Of a stretch of 64,000 nucleotides of DNA, positions 1 to 8,601 are shown one piece after another (the first letter of the stretch is position 1; each line of letters begins with the position of its first letter). This DNA comes from Sporosarcina sp. P33 (GTDB taxonomy: Bacteria > Bacillota > Bacilli > Bacillales_A > Planococcaceae), in assembly GCF_002077155.1 (NCBI RefSeq), contig NZ_CP015027.1:1342501-1406500 (forward strand). Direction: 5' to 3'. A model generated the notes under the pieces. That model was not told the origin of the DNA, ran no database searches, and worked only from the letters and a program-made list of their open reading frames with translations. The position numbers and the translations under genes are program-made.

Positions 1-659
1 GCCTCGAACCAAACATACCCAAGACGCTCCAATTCAATTGCCACTTTGAGCGCTTCCTGTCTCGTATAAGAACTTTCCACATCCAACATAAACTTTAATC
101 CGGACCCTTGGAATTCTTTCTCGATTGCATAGACCAGCGCCAAATCTTCCTCCGCTTTGCACCATGTATGAAACTTAATGTATCGGTAGCCTTGCATTTT
201 AAGGTCATGCACATGTTCGATATAGTCTTCTATGCTCGGCAGAAAAGGCGTACTGGCATAGGACAGAATCTTATCCCTTGCCCCTCCAAGCATCTGATAC
301 AGCGGCATTTGCGCATATCTTGCGGCAAGATCCCATAGTGCGATATCAATAGGCGACAGTGCCTGCGGTGTCATTTGAACACATCGGCTGGCCAGCAATT
401 GATAGATTTCCTCCCGCTGTAAAGCTGATTTGCCAATCAAAAAGGGCAGTAAGTGACGGATTGATTCTGCCAGACTTAAATCGGCATTACCTTCTGTCCA
501 GGATATCGCTCCTCCGCATCCCTCGTAGCCATCCTTTGTCCGTATTCTTACAATTGTATTTGTAATCGTCAGATCAGAGTAATGGGAGGATGTTTTGTAT
601 TTCGCTTCCGGCGTCTCCACGACATAGACTTGCACGTCGGCTATTTCAAGCTTCTTCAT
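1..659 (-). CDS. Enolase-superfamily enzyme (mandelate racemase/muconate lactonizing type), 3'-truncated by window edge
   Basis: The minus strand is open from an ATG at 657-659 to the window edge, giving the first 219 residues. The product starts MKKLEIADVQVYVVETP and has the capping-domain pattern of the family, including SPIDIALWDLAAR and LGGARD. The barrel domain then begins. The strand-2 base motif reads IKFH (K-x-H) where many relatives have K-x-K, and MLDVESSY carries the expected first metal-ligand Asp. The family abstracts an alpha proton from a carboxylate; typical members are sugar-acid dehydratases and racemases. The substrate cannot be told because the C-terminal half is missing. 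The GntR regulator gene ends 21 bases upstream, so the two are probably co-transcribed and the regulator may sense this substrate. Confidence 0.85.
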   Translation of the reverse strand, partial: MKKLEIADVQVYVVETPEAKYKTSSHYSDLTITNTIVRIRTKDGYEGCGGAISWTEGNADLSLAESIRHLLPFLIGKSALQREEIYQLLASRCVQMTPQALSPIDIALWDLAARYAQMPLYQMLGGARDKILSYASTPFLPSIEDYIEHVHDLKMQGYRYIKFHTWCKAEEDLALVYAIEKEFQGSGLKFMLDVESSYTRQEALKVAIELERLGYVWFE

Positions 660-680
660 ATAATCTTCTCCTATTCTTCT

Positions 681-1337
681 TTAATTCAGCAAATAGACAT
701 CAGGAATATTCGTATCAATAATATGCTTTTGTAAGGCCTCCGCTGCCACATTTATATCTTCAGCTGTAATCAGGATATCTACCAGTTCTTCATGTTCTGT
801 CAGCCATTTTTCCAATGTCCCTGACTTGCTGTTTTGATAAACAAAATGTAAACGGATTCTGTGCACGATGCTTTCCCAAACTCTGATTACATTTTCCATT
901 TCGGAAGCGGTTACAATTAATTCATGCAGCTGGATATCTAATTCGATAAAAGTCAGTAAATCCTCGTAATTAGCAGCCTTCCTCATATCTTCTACAATTC
1001 TTTTAAATGTTTCTTTATATTTTTCTCCCCAATTTTCAAACCCTTTTTTCAATGCATATGTTTCAATTTGAACACGCATAGGGAGAAGAAGTTCTACCAC
1101 TTCCTCCTGTGAGATCGTGGCGACCCTTGTGTCTTTATAAGGCGACGAAATTAAAAGCCCTTCTAGTTCCAGCAGCAAAATTGCCTCCCGGACAGAAGTC
1201 CGGCTGACCCCTAAATCCTGTGCTAAACGATTCTCAGTAATTTTCTCCCCCGGGACTAGCTTTCCTTCGTATATTAAATTCCGAATCTCTTGTGCTATTC
1301 GATGCTTTAATGAAAACTTCGACAAATCTTTATTCAT
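681..1337 (-). CDS. GntR-family transcriptional regulator, FCD (FadR-like) subfamily
   Basis: The 218-residue protein has an N-terminal winged helix-turn-helix (about residues 10-75, including LGVSRTSVREAILLLELEGL) and an all-helical FCD ligand-binding domain (about 85-210) with a D-x3-H type metal or ligand pattern near LDIQLHELI. FCD regulators usually repress acid or sugar-acid catabolic genes and are released by a carboxylate ligand. The ATG start is supported by AAGGAG seven bases upstream. It is the first gene of a two-gene unit with the enolase-superfamily gene. A sigma-A promoter and a TTGT-CG-ACAA palindrome lie just upstream, which suggests autoregulation. Confidence 0.92.
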   Translation of the reverse strand: MNKDLSKFSLKHRIAQEIRNLIYEGKLVPGEKITENRLAQDLGVSRTSVREAILLLELEGLLISSPYKDTRVATISQEEVVELLLPMRVQIETYALKKGFENWGEKYKETFKRIVEDMRKAANYEDLLTFIELDIQLHELIVTASEMENVIRVWESIVHRIRLHFVYQNSKSGTLEKWLTEHEELVDILITAEDINVAAEALQKHIIDTNIPDVYLLN

Positions 1338-1369
1338 GCCATCACTCCTTACTCTCGACTCTTTGTCTG

Positions 1370-1381
1370 ATTGTCGACAAT
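1370..1381. promoter_or_regulatory. Candidate GntR operator palindrome
   Basis: ATTGTCGACAAT is a perfect 12-base palindrome just downstream of the -10 box of the GntR gene promoter. Its core fits the TNGT-N-ACNA pattern of FadR-type GntR operators. A repressor bound here would block the start of transcription, so autorepression is likely (inference). Confidence 0.5.
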
Positions 1382-1393
1382 GTACATGTTTTG

Positions 1394-1422
1394 ATTATAG
1401 AGTCTGCTTTTCATTTTGTAAA
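1394..1422 (-). promoter_or_regulatory. Sigma-A promoter of the GntR/enolase-superfamily unit
   Basis: On the minus strand TTTACA (1417-1422) and TATAAT (1394-1399) are separated by 17 bases. The predicted start lies within or next to the palindrome at 1370-1381. Confidence 0.65.
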
Positions 1423-1509
1423 CAATTATTTTTAATTATTAGAATATAATTATCGTCTAGAAAGCAGGCAGCAAAAAACTGGCGAGCCCAATAATAACCG
1501 CAAAAATAA

Positions 1510-1553
1510 AACTGCGCGAACCCAAGTTGCAAGAACATTGGCTTCACGCAGTT
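1510..1553 (-). terminator. Terminator after the toast-rack gene
   Basis: A 16-base arm (1510-1525) pairs with 1538-1553 with two mismatches. It is followed on the minus strand by TTTTATTTTTG. It lies about 65 bases past the stop of the 1617-2333 gene. Confidence 0.7.
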
Positions 1554-1616
1554 ATTTCACTCTATAAAGTTTTGTGCAACGTTTTGCAATTATGTCAGTC
1601 ACCGCTAAATTCTTCC

Positions 1617-2333
1617 CTACTCAACAAGCAAAAAATCTGCACTGCCTACGCCGACATCGACGTTCAAATGAATAGCGGTATCCGAATGATTGTACGCTTC
1701 ATTCACATAGACACCTTTCCCCTTGGAAATGAAACCTTTCGTTCCGATACTGCCAAGCCCTTTTGAAACGGATATTTTAACTCCTGTATCTTTCGGCAAA
1801 TAAATTTTCGCGTCGCCTACTCCCAGGTCGATGTCTGCATCAAAGCTTTCTTTCCATTCCCCGCTAAGATCTATAGCTGTATCACCGACACCCGCATCCA
1901 CTGATAAATGTTTTAAGAGAATTCCTGCCATCTTCAGCTCGGAATCGGATACTCCTATTTCCACGTCAAGATTCACAGGCACTTCATTAGTCAGTTGAAG
2001 ATTCCAGTTATTTCGTTTCTTCCGCAGCGCTGAAAGTCCTTTCATTTTCTGTTGAATTTCTACATAGCCCGCATTTCTTTTATTCTTATAAGTTACGGTT
2101 GGATACCACTTCTTTATACTCGTATCAATGTCACCATCCACCCATTCCGTTGCACCGCCTTCAATCAGAAGATTGCCGGCGCCAAAGCGGATGTCAACAT
2201 CCAGTGACTTTGCCCCGTCCTTTTCAATCGAAAATGCGCCGGAAACCCGATCTGCACTCCCCCAGTTATACACCCAAAATCCGACTGCGCCTAACAACCC
2301 GGCAGCCATTATAATGATCAGTATATTCCGCAT
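1617..2333 (-). CDS. Toast-rack (DUF2154) / LiaF-like single-pass membrane protein
   Basis: The 238-residue protein has one N-terminal hydrophobic segment (about residues 3-22) and then a beta-rich extracytoplasmic region. That region has repeated D-V/I-G-V/A-G patterns such as RFGAGNLLIEGG, VDAGVGDTAIDL, IDLGVGDAKIYLP and VDVGVGSADF. These are typical of the toast_rack and LiaF C-terminal beta-helix families. LiaF proteins modulate cell-envelope stress two-component systems, but no sensor kinase or response regulator lies beside this gene, so it appears to be a stand-alone member. Start: ATG with AAGGGG seven bases upstream. It has terminators on both sides (1510-1553 downstream, 2515-2558 upstream) and is probably monocistronic. 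Confidence 0.72.
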   Translation of the reverse strand: MRNILIIIMAAGLLGAVGFWVYNWGSADRVSGAFSIEKDGAKSLDVDIRFGAGNLLIEGGATEWVDGDIDTSIKKWYPTVTYKNKRNAGYVEIQQKMKGLSALRKKRNNWNLQLTNEVPVNLDVEIGVSDSELKMAGILLKHLSVDAGVGDTAIDLSGEWKESFDADIDLGVGDAKIYLPKDTGVKISVSKGLGSIGTKGFISKGKGVYVNEAYNHSDTAIHLNVDVGVGSADFLLVE

Positions 2334-2514
2334 GCAAGCACCCCTTTACACTATCATAGACGATACTCAGTAAAGTTGAGTCCATCCAATGAATGAACTG
2401 TATGTCAGTCTTAGGTCTGAGCGATACACTATATGGTGTTCCCGCGGGATTTATTTCATTCGATAAAGAATATGACGGCCGAAACGATTTGACAGTTGGC
2501 TATGTAACGACAAC

Positions 2515-2558
2515 AAATAAGCTGCTTCGTCCGATTCTCGTGACGAAGCAGCTTATTT
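2515..2558 (-). terminator. Terminator after fadF
   Basis: A perfect 16-base stem (2515-2530 with 2543-2558) and a 12-base loop follow the fadF stop. The arm ends are A/T-rich on both sides, so it may work in both directions. Confidence 0.85.
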
Positions 2559-2590
2559 TACTATCTGCATCGGAATTTTCTAACTGCTGC

Positions 2591-4741
2591 TTACTGCATA
2601 ATTAATTCTTTTTCTTCCATAACTTCAGGTTCTGAAACATCTCCAAAAATAGATCGTTCAAGCAACTCCGCTATATCATATGTTCCGACAGAATCTTCAA
2701 CTTCAATGGCCTTTGTTCCATCAGACATCATGGTTAAACAATAAGGACAGCCAGAAGAGATGATACCGGGATTTACTTCAAGTGCCTGCTCCGTTCTTGC
2801 TACGTTTACACGCTGGCCTGTATCTTCCTCCATCCACATCATTCCTCCGCCTGCTCCACAGCACATTCCATTTTCACGGTTTCGCTTCATTTCAACCAGA
2901 TTTACGCCTGGAATGGCCTTCAAGATCTCACGCGGCGGGTCATACACGTCATTATAACGTCCCAAGTAGCATGAATCATGGAATGTTATCGTTTCATTGA
3001 TCGGATGAACTGGCTGTAAGATCCCTTTTTTCACCAAGTCATATAGCATTTCGGTATGATGAATCACTTCTGCCTGGAATCCAAAATCCGGATATTCATT
3101 TTTAAAGATATTATAGGCATGCGGATCAACGGTGACGATTTTAGTAATACCGGCCTTTTCAAATTCTTTAATATTCGCTTCCGCCAACTCCTGGAACAAA
3201 AATTCGTTCCCCAGACGTCTTGGTGTATCGCCGGAGTTCTTTTCTTTATTTCCAAGGATAGCGAATTTGATGTTAGCTTTGTTCATAAGATGCACGAATG
3301 ATTCTATAATCTTTTGTGCGCGGTTATCGAAAGCTCCCATTGAACCTACCCATAACAAATATTCAAACTCTTCTCCTGCTTTATTCAATTCCTTTACTGT
3401 AGGAACATAAAGATCCGGACGTGCCTCTCTCCATTTTTCCTTCTCTTTTCGGTTGAGTCCCCAAGGATTGCCTTGACGCTCTATGTTTGTCATCGCCCGT
3501 TTTGCATCCGGGTTCATCTTACCTTCTGTCATTACAAGATGACGGCGCAGATCGATTATTTTGTCGACGTGCTCGTTCATAACTGGACATTGATCTTCAC
3601 AGTTTCTGCAAGTAGTACAAGCCCAAATTTCTTCCTCCGTAATCACATCGCCAATCAGTGACGGGCTATAGATATCTTCCGCCACAGCCCCTTCCAGGCC
3701 AGCCGCGACAGCAATTTGATTAGCTTTGGAATTAGTAAACGCAAATGCAGGCACCCACGGTTTTTGCTTTGTCACTAAAGCACCTGTTTCCGTCAAGTGA
3801 TCGCGCAGCTTCGTGATCAGGTCCATGGGAGACAACATTTTCCCTGTGCCTGCTGCAGGACACATATTCGTACAGCGTCCGCACTCTACACAAGCGTAAA
3901 AGTCAATCATCTGTAATTGATTGAAATCAGTAATTTTCCCTACACCGAGCGCAGGCATGTCTTCTTCACTTTCTGCATTCTCCATCGCTTCAAAATCAAT
4001 CGGCTTTAGTCTGCCCGCATGATCCAGCCGATGGAAATACGTATTTACCGGTCCGGCAATCAAGTGAGCATGTTTGGATTGCGGAACATAGACAAGGAAC
4101 GTCAATAAAATAAGCAGATGAATCCACCAGTTAACAAAAAACACGGCTGCAGCTGCAGTTGGAGACATAAATCCAAACACTGTAGCGACCAGCGACGCCA
4201 TTGGCTCTGTCACTGATGCAGGATTTCCTTGCCAAATCATATTCATCCCATTCGCCATAATTGTCGAAAGCATCAGACCGCCAATGAAGATGAGAACAAG
4301 ACCTGATTTCCACCCTCTTTTCAGCCTGACGAGCTTCTCGATATATCGGCGGTGAAATGCCCAGACTACTGCAACCAGAATTAGAAATACTACAATTTCC
4401 TGAAAGAATGTAAAACCGTTATATATAGATCCCAGCGGAAGGTGAGACCCTGGTTTTAGCCCTTTCCAAATCAGATCTATCGCGCCAAACTGCACAAGCA
4501 GAAAGCCATAGAAAAACAATACATGAATTGTACCGCTTTTTTTATCTTTTAATAATTTCTTTTGTCCGAACACATAGACCCAGATCTTTTGAAGGCGTTC
4601 CTTCACATTATGATCGAATTCTTCTTTTCTGCCTAATCGGACAAATTGAGTCCGAGTCTTAATTAAATACGTAAATAACGAAAGTGCATATAAAGTAATC
4701 CCAATGAATAATATCCAGTTGGCGATTAATAATGGCCCCAT
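2591..4741 (-). CDS. fadF: FadF-type membrane iron-sulfur oxidoreductase (HdrD/GlpC-like)
   Basis: The 716-residue protein has an N-terminal membrane domain of about five or six helices (residues 1-235), resembling the nitrate reductase gamma or HdrE subunit. Two ferredoxin-type [4Fe-4S] motifs follow, CVECGRCTNMCP near residue 285 and CTTCRNCEDQCP near 380. Two CCG cysteine-rich domains come last, including CYLGRYNDVY and CCGAGGGMMW. Bacillus FadF (YwjF) has this architecture and is thought to take electrons from acyl-CoA dehydrogenase via ETF to the quinone pool. Here it adjoins a large acyl-CoA catabolic cluster with etfBA, which fits that role. GGGGAGAGG precedes the ATG. A possible promoter lies at 4764-4792 and a strong terminator follows the gene, so it is probably monocistronic. 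Confidence 0.87.
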   Translation of the reverse strand: MGPLLIANWILFIGITLYALSLFTYLIKTRTQFVRLGRKEEFDHNVKERLQKIWVYVFGQKKLLKDKKSGTIHVLFFYGFLLVQFGAIDLIWKGLKPGSHLPLGSIYNGFTFFQEIVVFLILVAVVWAFHRRYIEKLVRLKRGWKSGLVLIFIGGLMLSTIMANGMNMIWQGNPASVTEPMASLVATVFGFMSPTAAAAVFFVNWWIHLLILLTFLVYVPQSKHAHLIAGPVNTYFHRLDHAGRLKPIDFEAMENAESEEDMPALGVGKITDFNQLQMIDFYACVECGRCTNMCPAAGTGKMLSPMDLITKLRDHLTETGALVTKQKPWVPAFAFTNSKANQIAVAAGLEGAVAEDIYSPSLIGDVITEEEIWACTTCRNCEDQCPVMNEHVDKIIDLRRHLVMTEGKMNPDAKRAMTNIERQGNPWGLNRKEKEKWREARPDLYVPTVKELNKAGEEFEYLLWVGSMGAFDNRAQKIIESFVHLMNKANIKFAILGNKEKNSGDTPRRLGNEFLFQELAEANIKEFEKAGITKIVTVDPHAYNIFKNEYPDFGFQAEVIHHTEMLYDLVKKGILQPVHPINETITFHDSCYLGRYNDVYDPPREILKAIPGVNLVEMKRNRENGMCCGAGGGMMWMEEDTGQRVNVARTEQALEVNPGIISSGCPYCLTMMSDGTKAIEVEDSVGTYDIAELLERSIFGDVSEPEVMEEKELIMQ

Positions 4742-4763
4742 TGTCCTCTCCCCTATTCTTATC

Positions 4764-4792
4764 TATATAAATGATGAATAAAAGTATGTCAT
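4764..4792 (-). promoter_or_regulatory. Possible promoter of fadF
   Basis: ATGACA (complement of 4787-4792) and TATATA (4764-4769) are spaced 17 bases apart on the minus strand, about 25 bases before the fadF start. The match is moderate. Confidence 0.4.
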
Positions 4793-4880
4793 CTTGCTGT
4801 TTCAGCCAAAAGAACATACTGTTTTCAGCGATCACTATCATTAATTAGCAAATCTACATGGCACGCGGCCATTTCAGAGC

Positions 4881-5072
4881 TTAATTGGTATGCTTTACCC
4901 CGCCTGAACGGCTACATTCAACTCTGTCTTTTTTATATACATTCTTACCGTTAATAAATGTAGAGATTACTGATATATCTTTAATTTTCATTGGGTCAAT
5001 ACGGGTCGGATCTTGATCCAGTACGGCAAAGTCTGCATATTTTCCTATTTCTATACTTCCCGTATTTTCTGC
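4881..5072 (-). pseudogene. C-terminal remnant of an amidohydrolase (YtcJ-like amidohydrolase 3 family)
   Basis: A 64-codon frame ending at the TAA at 4881-4883 reads AENTGSIEIGKYADFAVLDQ followed by D-P-T and later STFINGKNVYK. This is the standard C-terminal strand of amidohydrolase-family 3 enzymes (a GSIEVGKxADxVVLD consensus, then a V-x-x-T-x-V-x-G-x-x-V/Y segment). No start codon or catalytic domain remains: upstream the frame hits a stop inside the 5069-5095 palindrome. It is therefore a decayed fragment between fadF and the thiolase gene. Confidence 0.8.
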
Positions 5073-5095
5073 AATAGGATTCTATCCTATTGCAG
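5069..5095. repeat. Perfect 12-base inverted repeat at the truncation point of the amidohydrolase remnant
   Basis: CTGCAATAGGAT and ATCCTATTGCAG flank a 3-base TCT. One arm belongs to the amidohydrolase coding sequence (codons for NPIAE) and the other is its exact reverse. This looks like a fold-back or template-switch product at a deletion end. It has no T tract, so a terminator role for the thiolase gene is weak but possible. Confidence 0.7.
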
Positions 5096-5126
5096 AATGG
5101 ACTGTTTGTATGAGACAACTGGGTGA

Positions 5127-6314
5127 TTAAGGTTTACGGTACATCGTCACTACTACAGCTCCGCCGAGACCCAAGTTATGCTGTAATCCGACTCTTGCAT
5201 TTTCCACTTGACGTTTTCCGGCTGTTCCGCGCAAATGCCAAACCAGTTCAGTGCACTGCGCTAAACCTGTAGCTCCAATCGGGTGTCCTTTAGACATCAG
5301 CCCCCCCGACGGATTAACTACATATTTCCCTCCATACGTATTATCTTTATTGTTAATGAATGCTTCCGCTTCGCCTTCACCGCACAAACCTAGTCCTTCA
5401 TATGTGATTACTTCATTCGGCGTAAAGCAATCATGCAGTTCCACTACATCTACTTCTTCAGCTCCGAATCCTGCCTGCTCATACACTGCATTCGCAGCTC
5501 TTCGTGTCATATCCTGACCAACTAAGTTCATAGCTCCAGTAGTAAATGTCGTCTCATTATCCGTGGCCATTGACTGAGCAATAATTTCAACCGCGTCCTT
5601 ATGTCCATGCTTCTTTGCAAACTCTTCGCTGCACACTATGACTGCTGCAGCACCGCATGACGGCGGACATGCACAGTAACGCGTCAAATACGGTTCGAAA
5701 ATCATCGGCGAATTTTGGACTTCTTCCACAGTCAAAGGCTTATCAAACATGGAGTATGGATTGTGAATTGCATGACTCCGTGTTTTGACGGCCACTTTTG
5801 CGAATATATCAGGGTTCGCACCGTACTTTTCTATATATTCATTTCCTCCAGCACCAAATAATCTGGCAGCTCGTGGGGCATCCGGCGAAACACCGGGATG
5901 TAATTCTTCTAAACGGTCTACAAATGATTGAATAGGTGATGTTTTATCTCCATAAACGGTTCCTAGTGCTCCCGGCTGCATCTCTTCAAAACCGAAGGCC
6001 AGTGCGCATTCAACCACCCCGTTTTCTACTGCCTGCCGTGCTAAATATAATGCTGTTGATCCTGATGAACAGTTATTATTCACGTTGAATACGGGAATAC
6101 CTGTCATTCCAACTTTATAAAGAGCTGTTTGTCCTGATGTGCTGTCCCCGTAACTGTAACTTGCAAAAGCGCTTTCAATTTCTTCAAAGTCGATTCCAGC
6201 GTCTTTTATTGCACCCCGGATTGCTTTAGATGCCATAATTTCATAAGGCTCCTGCTTACCAGGTTTAACAAACTTAACCATATCCGCACCAATTACTTTA
6301 ATTTTTCTTTTCAT
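5127..6314 (-). CDS. Thiolase-family protein, SCP-x / lipid-transfer type
   Basis: The 395-residue protein has the thiolase nucleophile in NNNCSSGSTALY (Cys82) and the C-terminal active-site block NPSGGLMSKGHPIGATG. Near the end it has LQHNLGLGGAVVV, the SCP-2-thiolase version of the usual CxG loop. SCP-x thiolases cleave 3-oxoacyl-CoAs with an alpha-methyl branch or bulky chain to a shortened acyl-CoA plus propionyl-CoA or acetyl-CoA. The start has AGAGGAA six bases upstream. It is the last gene of the 10.2-5.1 kb unit, after two CoA ligases and a hot-dog thioesterase, and would carry out the terminal step of the beta-oxidation assembled elsewhere in the cluster. A plain acetyl-CoA acetyltransferase is less likely. 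Confidence 0.85.
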   Translation of the reverse strand: MKRKIKVIGADMVKFVKPGKQEPYEIMASKAIRGAIKDAGIDFEEIESAFASYSYGDSTSGQTALYKVGMTGIPVFNVNNNCSSGSTALYLARQAVENGVVECALAFGFEEMQPGALGTVYGDKTSPIQSFVDRLEELHPGVSPDAPRAARLFGAGGNEYIEKYGANPDIFAKVAVKTRSHAIHNPYSMFDKPLTVEEVQNSPMIFEPYLTRYCACPPSCGAAAVIVCSEEFAKKHGHKDAVEIIAQSMATDNETTFTTGAMNLVGQDMTRRAANAVYEQAGFGAEEVDVVELHDCFTPNEVITYEGLGLCGEGEAEAFINNKDNTYGGKYVVNPSGGLMSKGHPIGATGLAQCTELVWHLRGTAGKRQVENARVGLQHNLGLGGAVVVTMYRKP

Positions 6315-6398
6315 TAGAAATTCCTCTTTTCCGCCGTTTAGTCTGGAAACTCCAGCATATTACACGAATCATTCTGTATTCCTATGATTACACGGTAA

Positions 6399-7997
6399 TT
6401 AATACAGACTTGATTCCTTTTTTTCATTACTGTGATCTTCAACCAGCTTGCGTCTCAAGATTTTCCCGACTGCAGTTTTTGGCAATTCATCTCTAAACTC
6501 ATAAAATCTCGGCACTTTATAAGTGGCTAATTTATCAGAACACCATTCTTTCAGTTCTTCTTCAGTGCAAGTCATGCCTTTCCTTAAAACAATAGTTGCT
6601 TTTACAGTTTCTCCCCTATATGAATCGGGAATGCCATAAACACAAACCTCCATAACTGCCGGGTGTTCGTACAGGACCTCTTCTACTTCTATCGGATAAA
6701 TATTGTATCCGCTTGCAATGATTAGCTCTTTCTTCCGGCCTGCTATATAAAAACGGCCATCTTCATCCATGTATCCGATATCACCTGTGTACAGCCAGCC
6801 ATCGCGAATGGACAAATTTGTTTCTACTTGATTATTCCAATACCCTTTCATGACTTGTGGCCCTTTAATAAGGATCTCACCCGATTGCCCAACTTCCATC
6901 TCTTCCGTTCCGGTTTCAGCATCTACGATTTTACAGTCGGTGTTCGGCAGCGGAACCCCTACACTTCCGGCTTTCCGCTTATCAGAAACAGGATTTCTAT
7001 GGGTCACGATAGCCTCTGTTAGGCCATATCCTTCGATAATTTTTGTTCCCGACAGTTCTTCGAATTTACTGATCACTTCATTCGGCAGCGGAGATGTTCC
7101 GCAAGAACATATTCTTAAGCTCTTCAAATCATCTTTTGTCAGATTTTCATATTGCAATAAAGCTACGTACATCGTAGGTGCGCCTACGAAAATCGTCGGT
7201 TTATGTTCTTTTATTAAATTCAACACTTTTTCTACTTTAAATCTATCAACGATAATAAAGGTACCTGCGGAAAACACAGTTATATTTATATAACTCAAAC
7301 CCATGATGTGGAATAACGGGGAATTTCCAAGAATGATTTCTTTATTTCTTTCCAAACAATTAAACACGATATTTTGATAGGCATTACTGACAATATTATA
7401 ATGTGTCAGCATAGCGCCTTTAGATTTGCCGGTGGTTCCTCCTGTGTATTGCAATACCGCCACGTCTTCTTTAGGGTTTATTTCTACGTCGGGAAGCGGA
7501 CCATGCTGTTCTTCCAGCAAGCGAGCGAAGCTACTCTCTTCCGTTTGTTCGTTGTCTACGATGATCCAAACTAACTGATCACCCAGTCCCAGCGCATCAA
7601 TTTTTTCCTTTTGAACATTTTCACAAATCATGCCTGAAGCCTGCGAATCACTTAAAATCGGATGCAATTCTGAAGCCTGGTACATTACATTAACTTGAAC
7701 CATAATACAGCCCAGCCGCTGGATCGCAAAATAGGCTACTATATATTCCATACGATTTGGCAGCATCACTGCAATGCGGTCACCTTTTCTGAAACCTTTG
7801 CTGTATAATGCCGCAGCCAATTTATCGCAACTGTTTTTTAAATCTCTGTAAGACAAGTGAATATCGTTATATATAAACGATTTGTGCTCTGGGAATTCTT
7901 TTGCAGATTTTTGCAGCATCTCGTAAATGGTCATCTCGGGTAACTTTAGCTCTCTTGGGATGTCATCCGAATAAATTTCATGCCATATCTTCTCCAT
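6399..7997 (-). CDS. Acyl-CoA ligase (AMP-forming, ANL superfamily)
   Basis: The 532-residue protein has all core ANL motifs: the P-loop YTGGTTGKSKGAMLTH, GYGLTEA, YTGDIGYMDEDGRFYI then GRKKE at the hinge, and the C-terminal catalytic Lys in PKTAVGKILRR. It is expected to activate a carboxylic acid to acyl-AMP and then acyl-CoA in the cytoplasm. Length and motifs suit a medium- or long-chain, or 4-coumarate-like, ligase, and the acid is unknown. AAAGGGG precedes the ATG. It differs clearly from the two near-identical ligases at 8602 and 12211, so the cluster can activate more than one type of acid. It is probably co-transcribed with the flanking thioesterase and thiolase genes. Confidence 0.88.
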   Translation of the reverse strand: MEKIWHEIYSDDIPRELKLPEMTIYEMLQKSAKEFPEHKSFIYNDIHLSYRDLKNSCDKLAAALYSKGFRKGDRIAVMLPNRMEYIVAYFAIQRLGCIMVQVNVMYQASELHPILSDSQASGMICENVQKEKIDALGLGDQLVWIIVDNEQTEESSFARLLEEQHGPLPDVEINPKEDVAVLQYTGGTTGKSKGAMLTHYNIVSNAYQNIVFNCLERNKEIILGNSPLFHIMGLSYINITVFSAGTFIIVDRFKVEKVLNLIKEHKPTIFVGAPTMYVALLQYENLTKDDLKSLRICSCGTSPLPNEVISKFEELSGTKIIEGYGLTEAIVTHRNPVSDKRKAGSVGVPLPNTDCKIVDAETGTEEMEVGQSGEILIKGPQVMKGYWNNQVETNLSIRDGWLYTGDIGYMDEDGRFYIAGRKKELIIASGYNIYPIEVEEVLYEHPAVMEVCVYGIPDSYRGETVKATIVLRKGMTCTEEELKEWCSDKLATYKVPRFYEFRDELPKTAVGKILRRKLVEDHSNEKKESSLY

Positions 7998-8054
7998 AAC
8001 TTTTGTCCCCTTTACGTAAATTGATTAAATGAACTTCGTGTGCAATTAGCGAGA

Positions 8055-8468
8055 CTAATTCTTTTCGTGTATGATCTTAAAAACGCCTGCAGCTGTTGAT
8101 ATAATATTTCCGTCAGCATCTTTTATGACACCTTCCATAAAGGCGGTTTTGTAGGTTTTTGAAGTGATCCTGGCCTCGGCATATATTGTTTCTGTCATAA
8201 TGGGAGCTATATAGTTTATATTTAAATTGATGGTCACACACCTCTTTTTAATAACAGAACGGAGCTGCATACTTTGGATAATATCATGCACAGAGGCGAT
8301 CACACCCCCATTTACTGTCCCTACGAAATTGAGCAGACTGTCATGCACATCTAATTTCGCCTGCACATCACCCTCTTCAAATTTTGTTATTTGAATCCCT
8401 AAATGCTGTACATAAGGACTTTGGATAAATTCATCTTTTACTTCTACAAGCTTCATCGCAGTACTCAT
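8055..8468 (-). CDS. PaaI/YbgC-like hot-dog thioesterase
   Basis: The 137-residue single hot-dog domain protein has LLNFVGTVNGGVIASVHDII, the PaaI-type helix block in which an Asp or Glu and a backbone Gly activate water. The second half is the beta sheet INLNINYIAPIM through AAGVFKIIH. Members hydrolyse acyl- or aryl-CoA and release CoA from stalled intermediates in CoA-dependent degradation. It has a strong AAGGAGGG site. It lies between two acyl-CoA ligase genes with small gaps and probably belongs to the unit transcribed from 10.38 kb. Confidence 0.8.
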   Translation of the reverse strand: MSTAMKLVEVKDEFIQSPYVQHLGIQITKFEEGDVQAKLDVHDSLLNFVGTVNGGVIASVHDIIQSMQLRSVIKKRCVTINLNINYIAPIMTETIYAEARITSKTYKTAFMEGVIKDADGNIISTAAGVFKIIHEKN

Positions 8469-8601
8469 CGTTTTCCCTCCTTGTCAGGCTTCTTGACTGT
8501 GAGAATAAACGCTCACACAATGGTATGCATCTGATATCACACAGCCGCTCTTTATCTGTCAGTACTATGCTATTTTCCTTACTCATTACGTTTCTTTATC
8601 A

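Noticed and set aside
2393..2605. 70-codon plus-strand frame after the toast-rack gene
   Set aside because: It runs through the strong hairpin at 2515-2558 and into the end of fadF on the other strand, has no ribosome binding site, and resembles no family I recognise.
5069..5095. Palindrome as the rho-independent terminator of the thiolase unit
   Set aside because: The stem is good but no T tract follows on the minus strand, and one arm is clearly amidohydrolase coding sequence. Kept as a repeat instead.
6850..7293. 147-codon plus-strand frame and other long frames opposite ligase, ETF, HsdM and HsdR genes
   Set aside because: These are mirror frames of well-supported minus-strand genes with composition typical of antisense reading.
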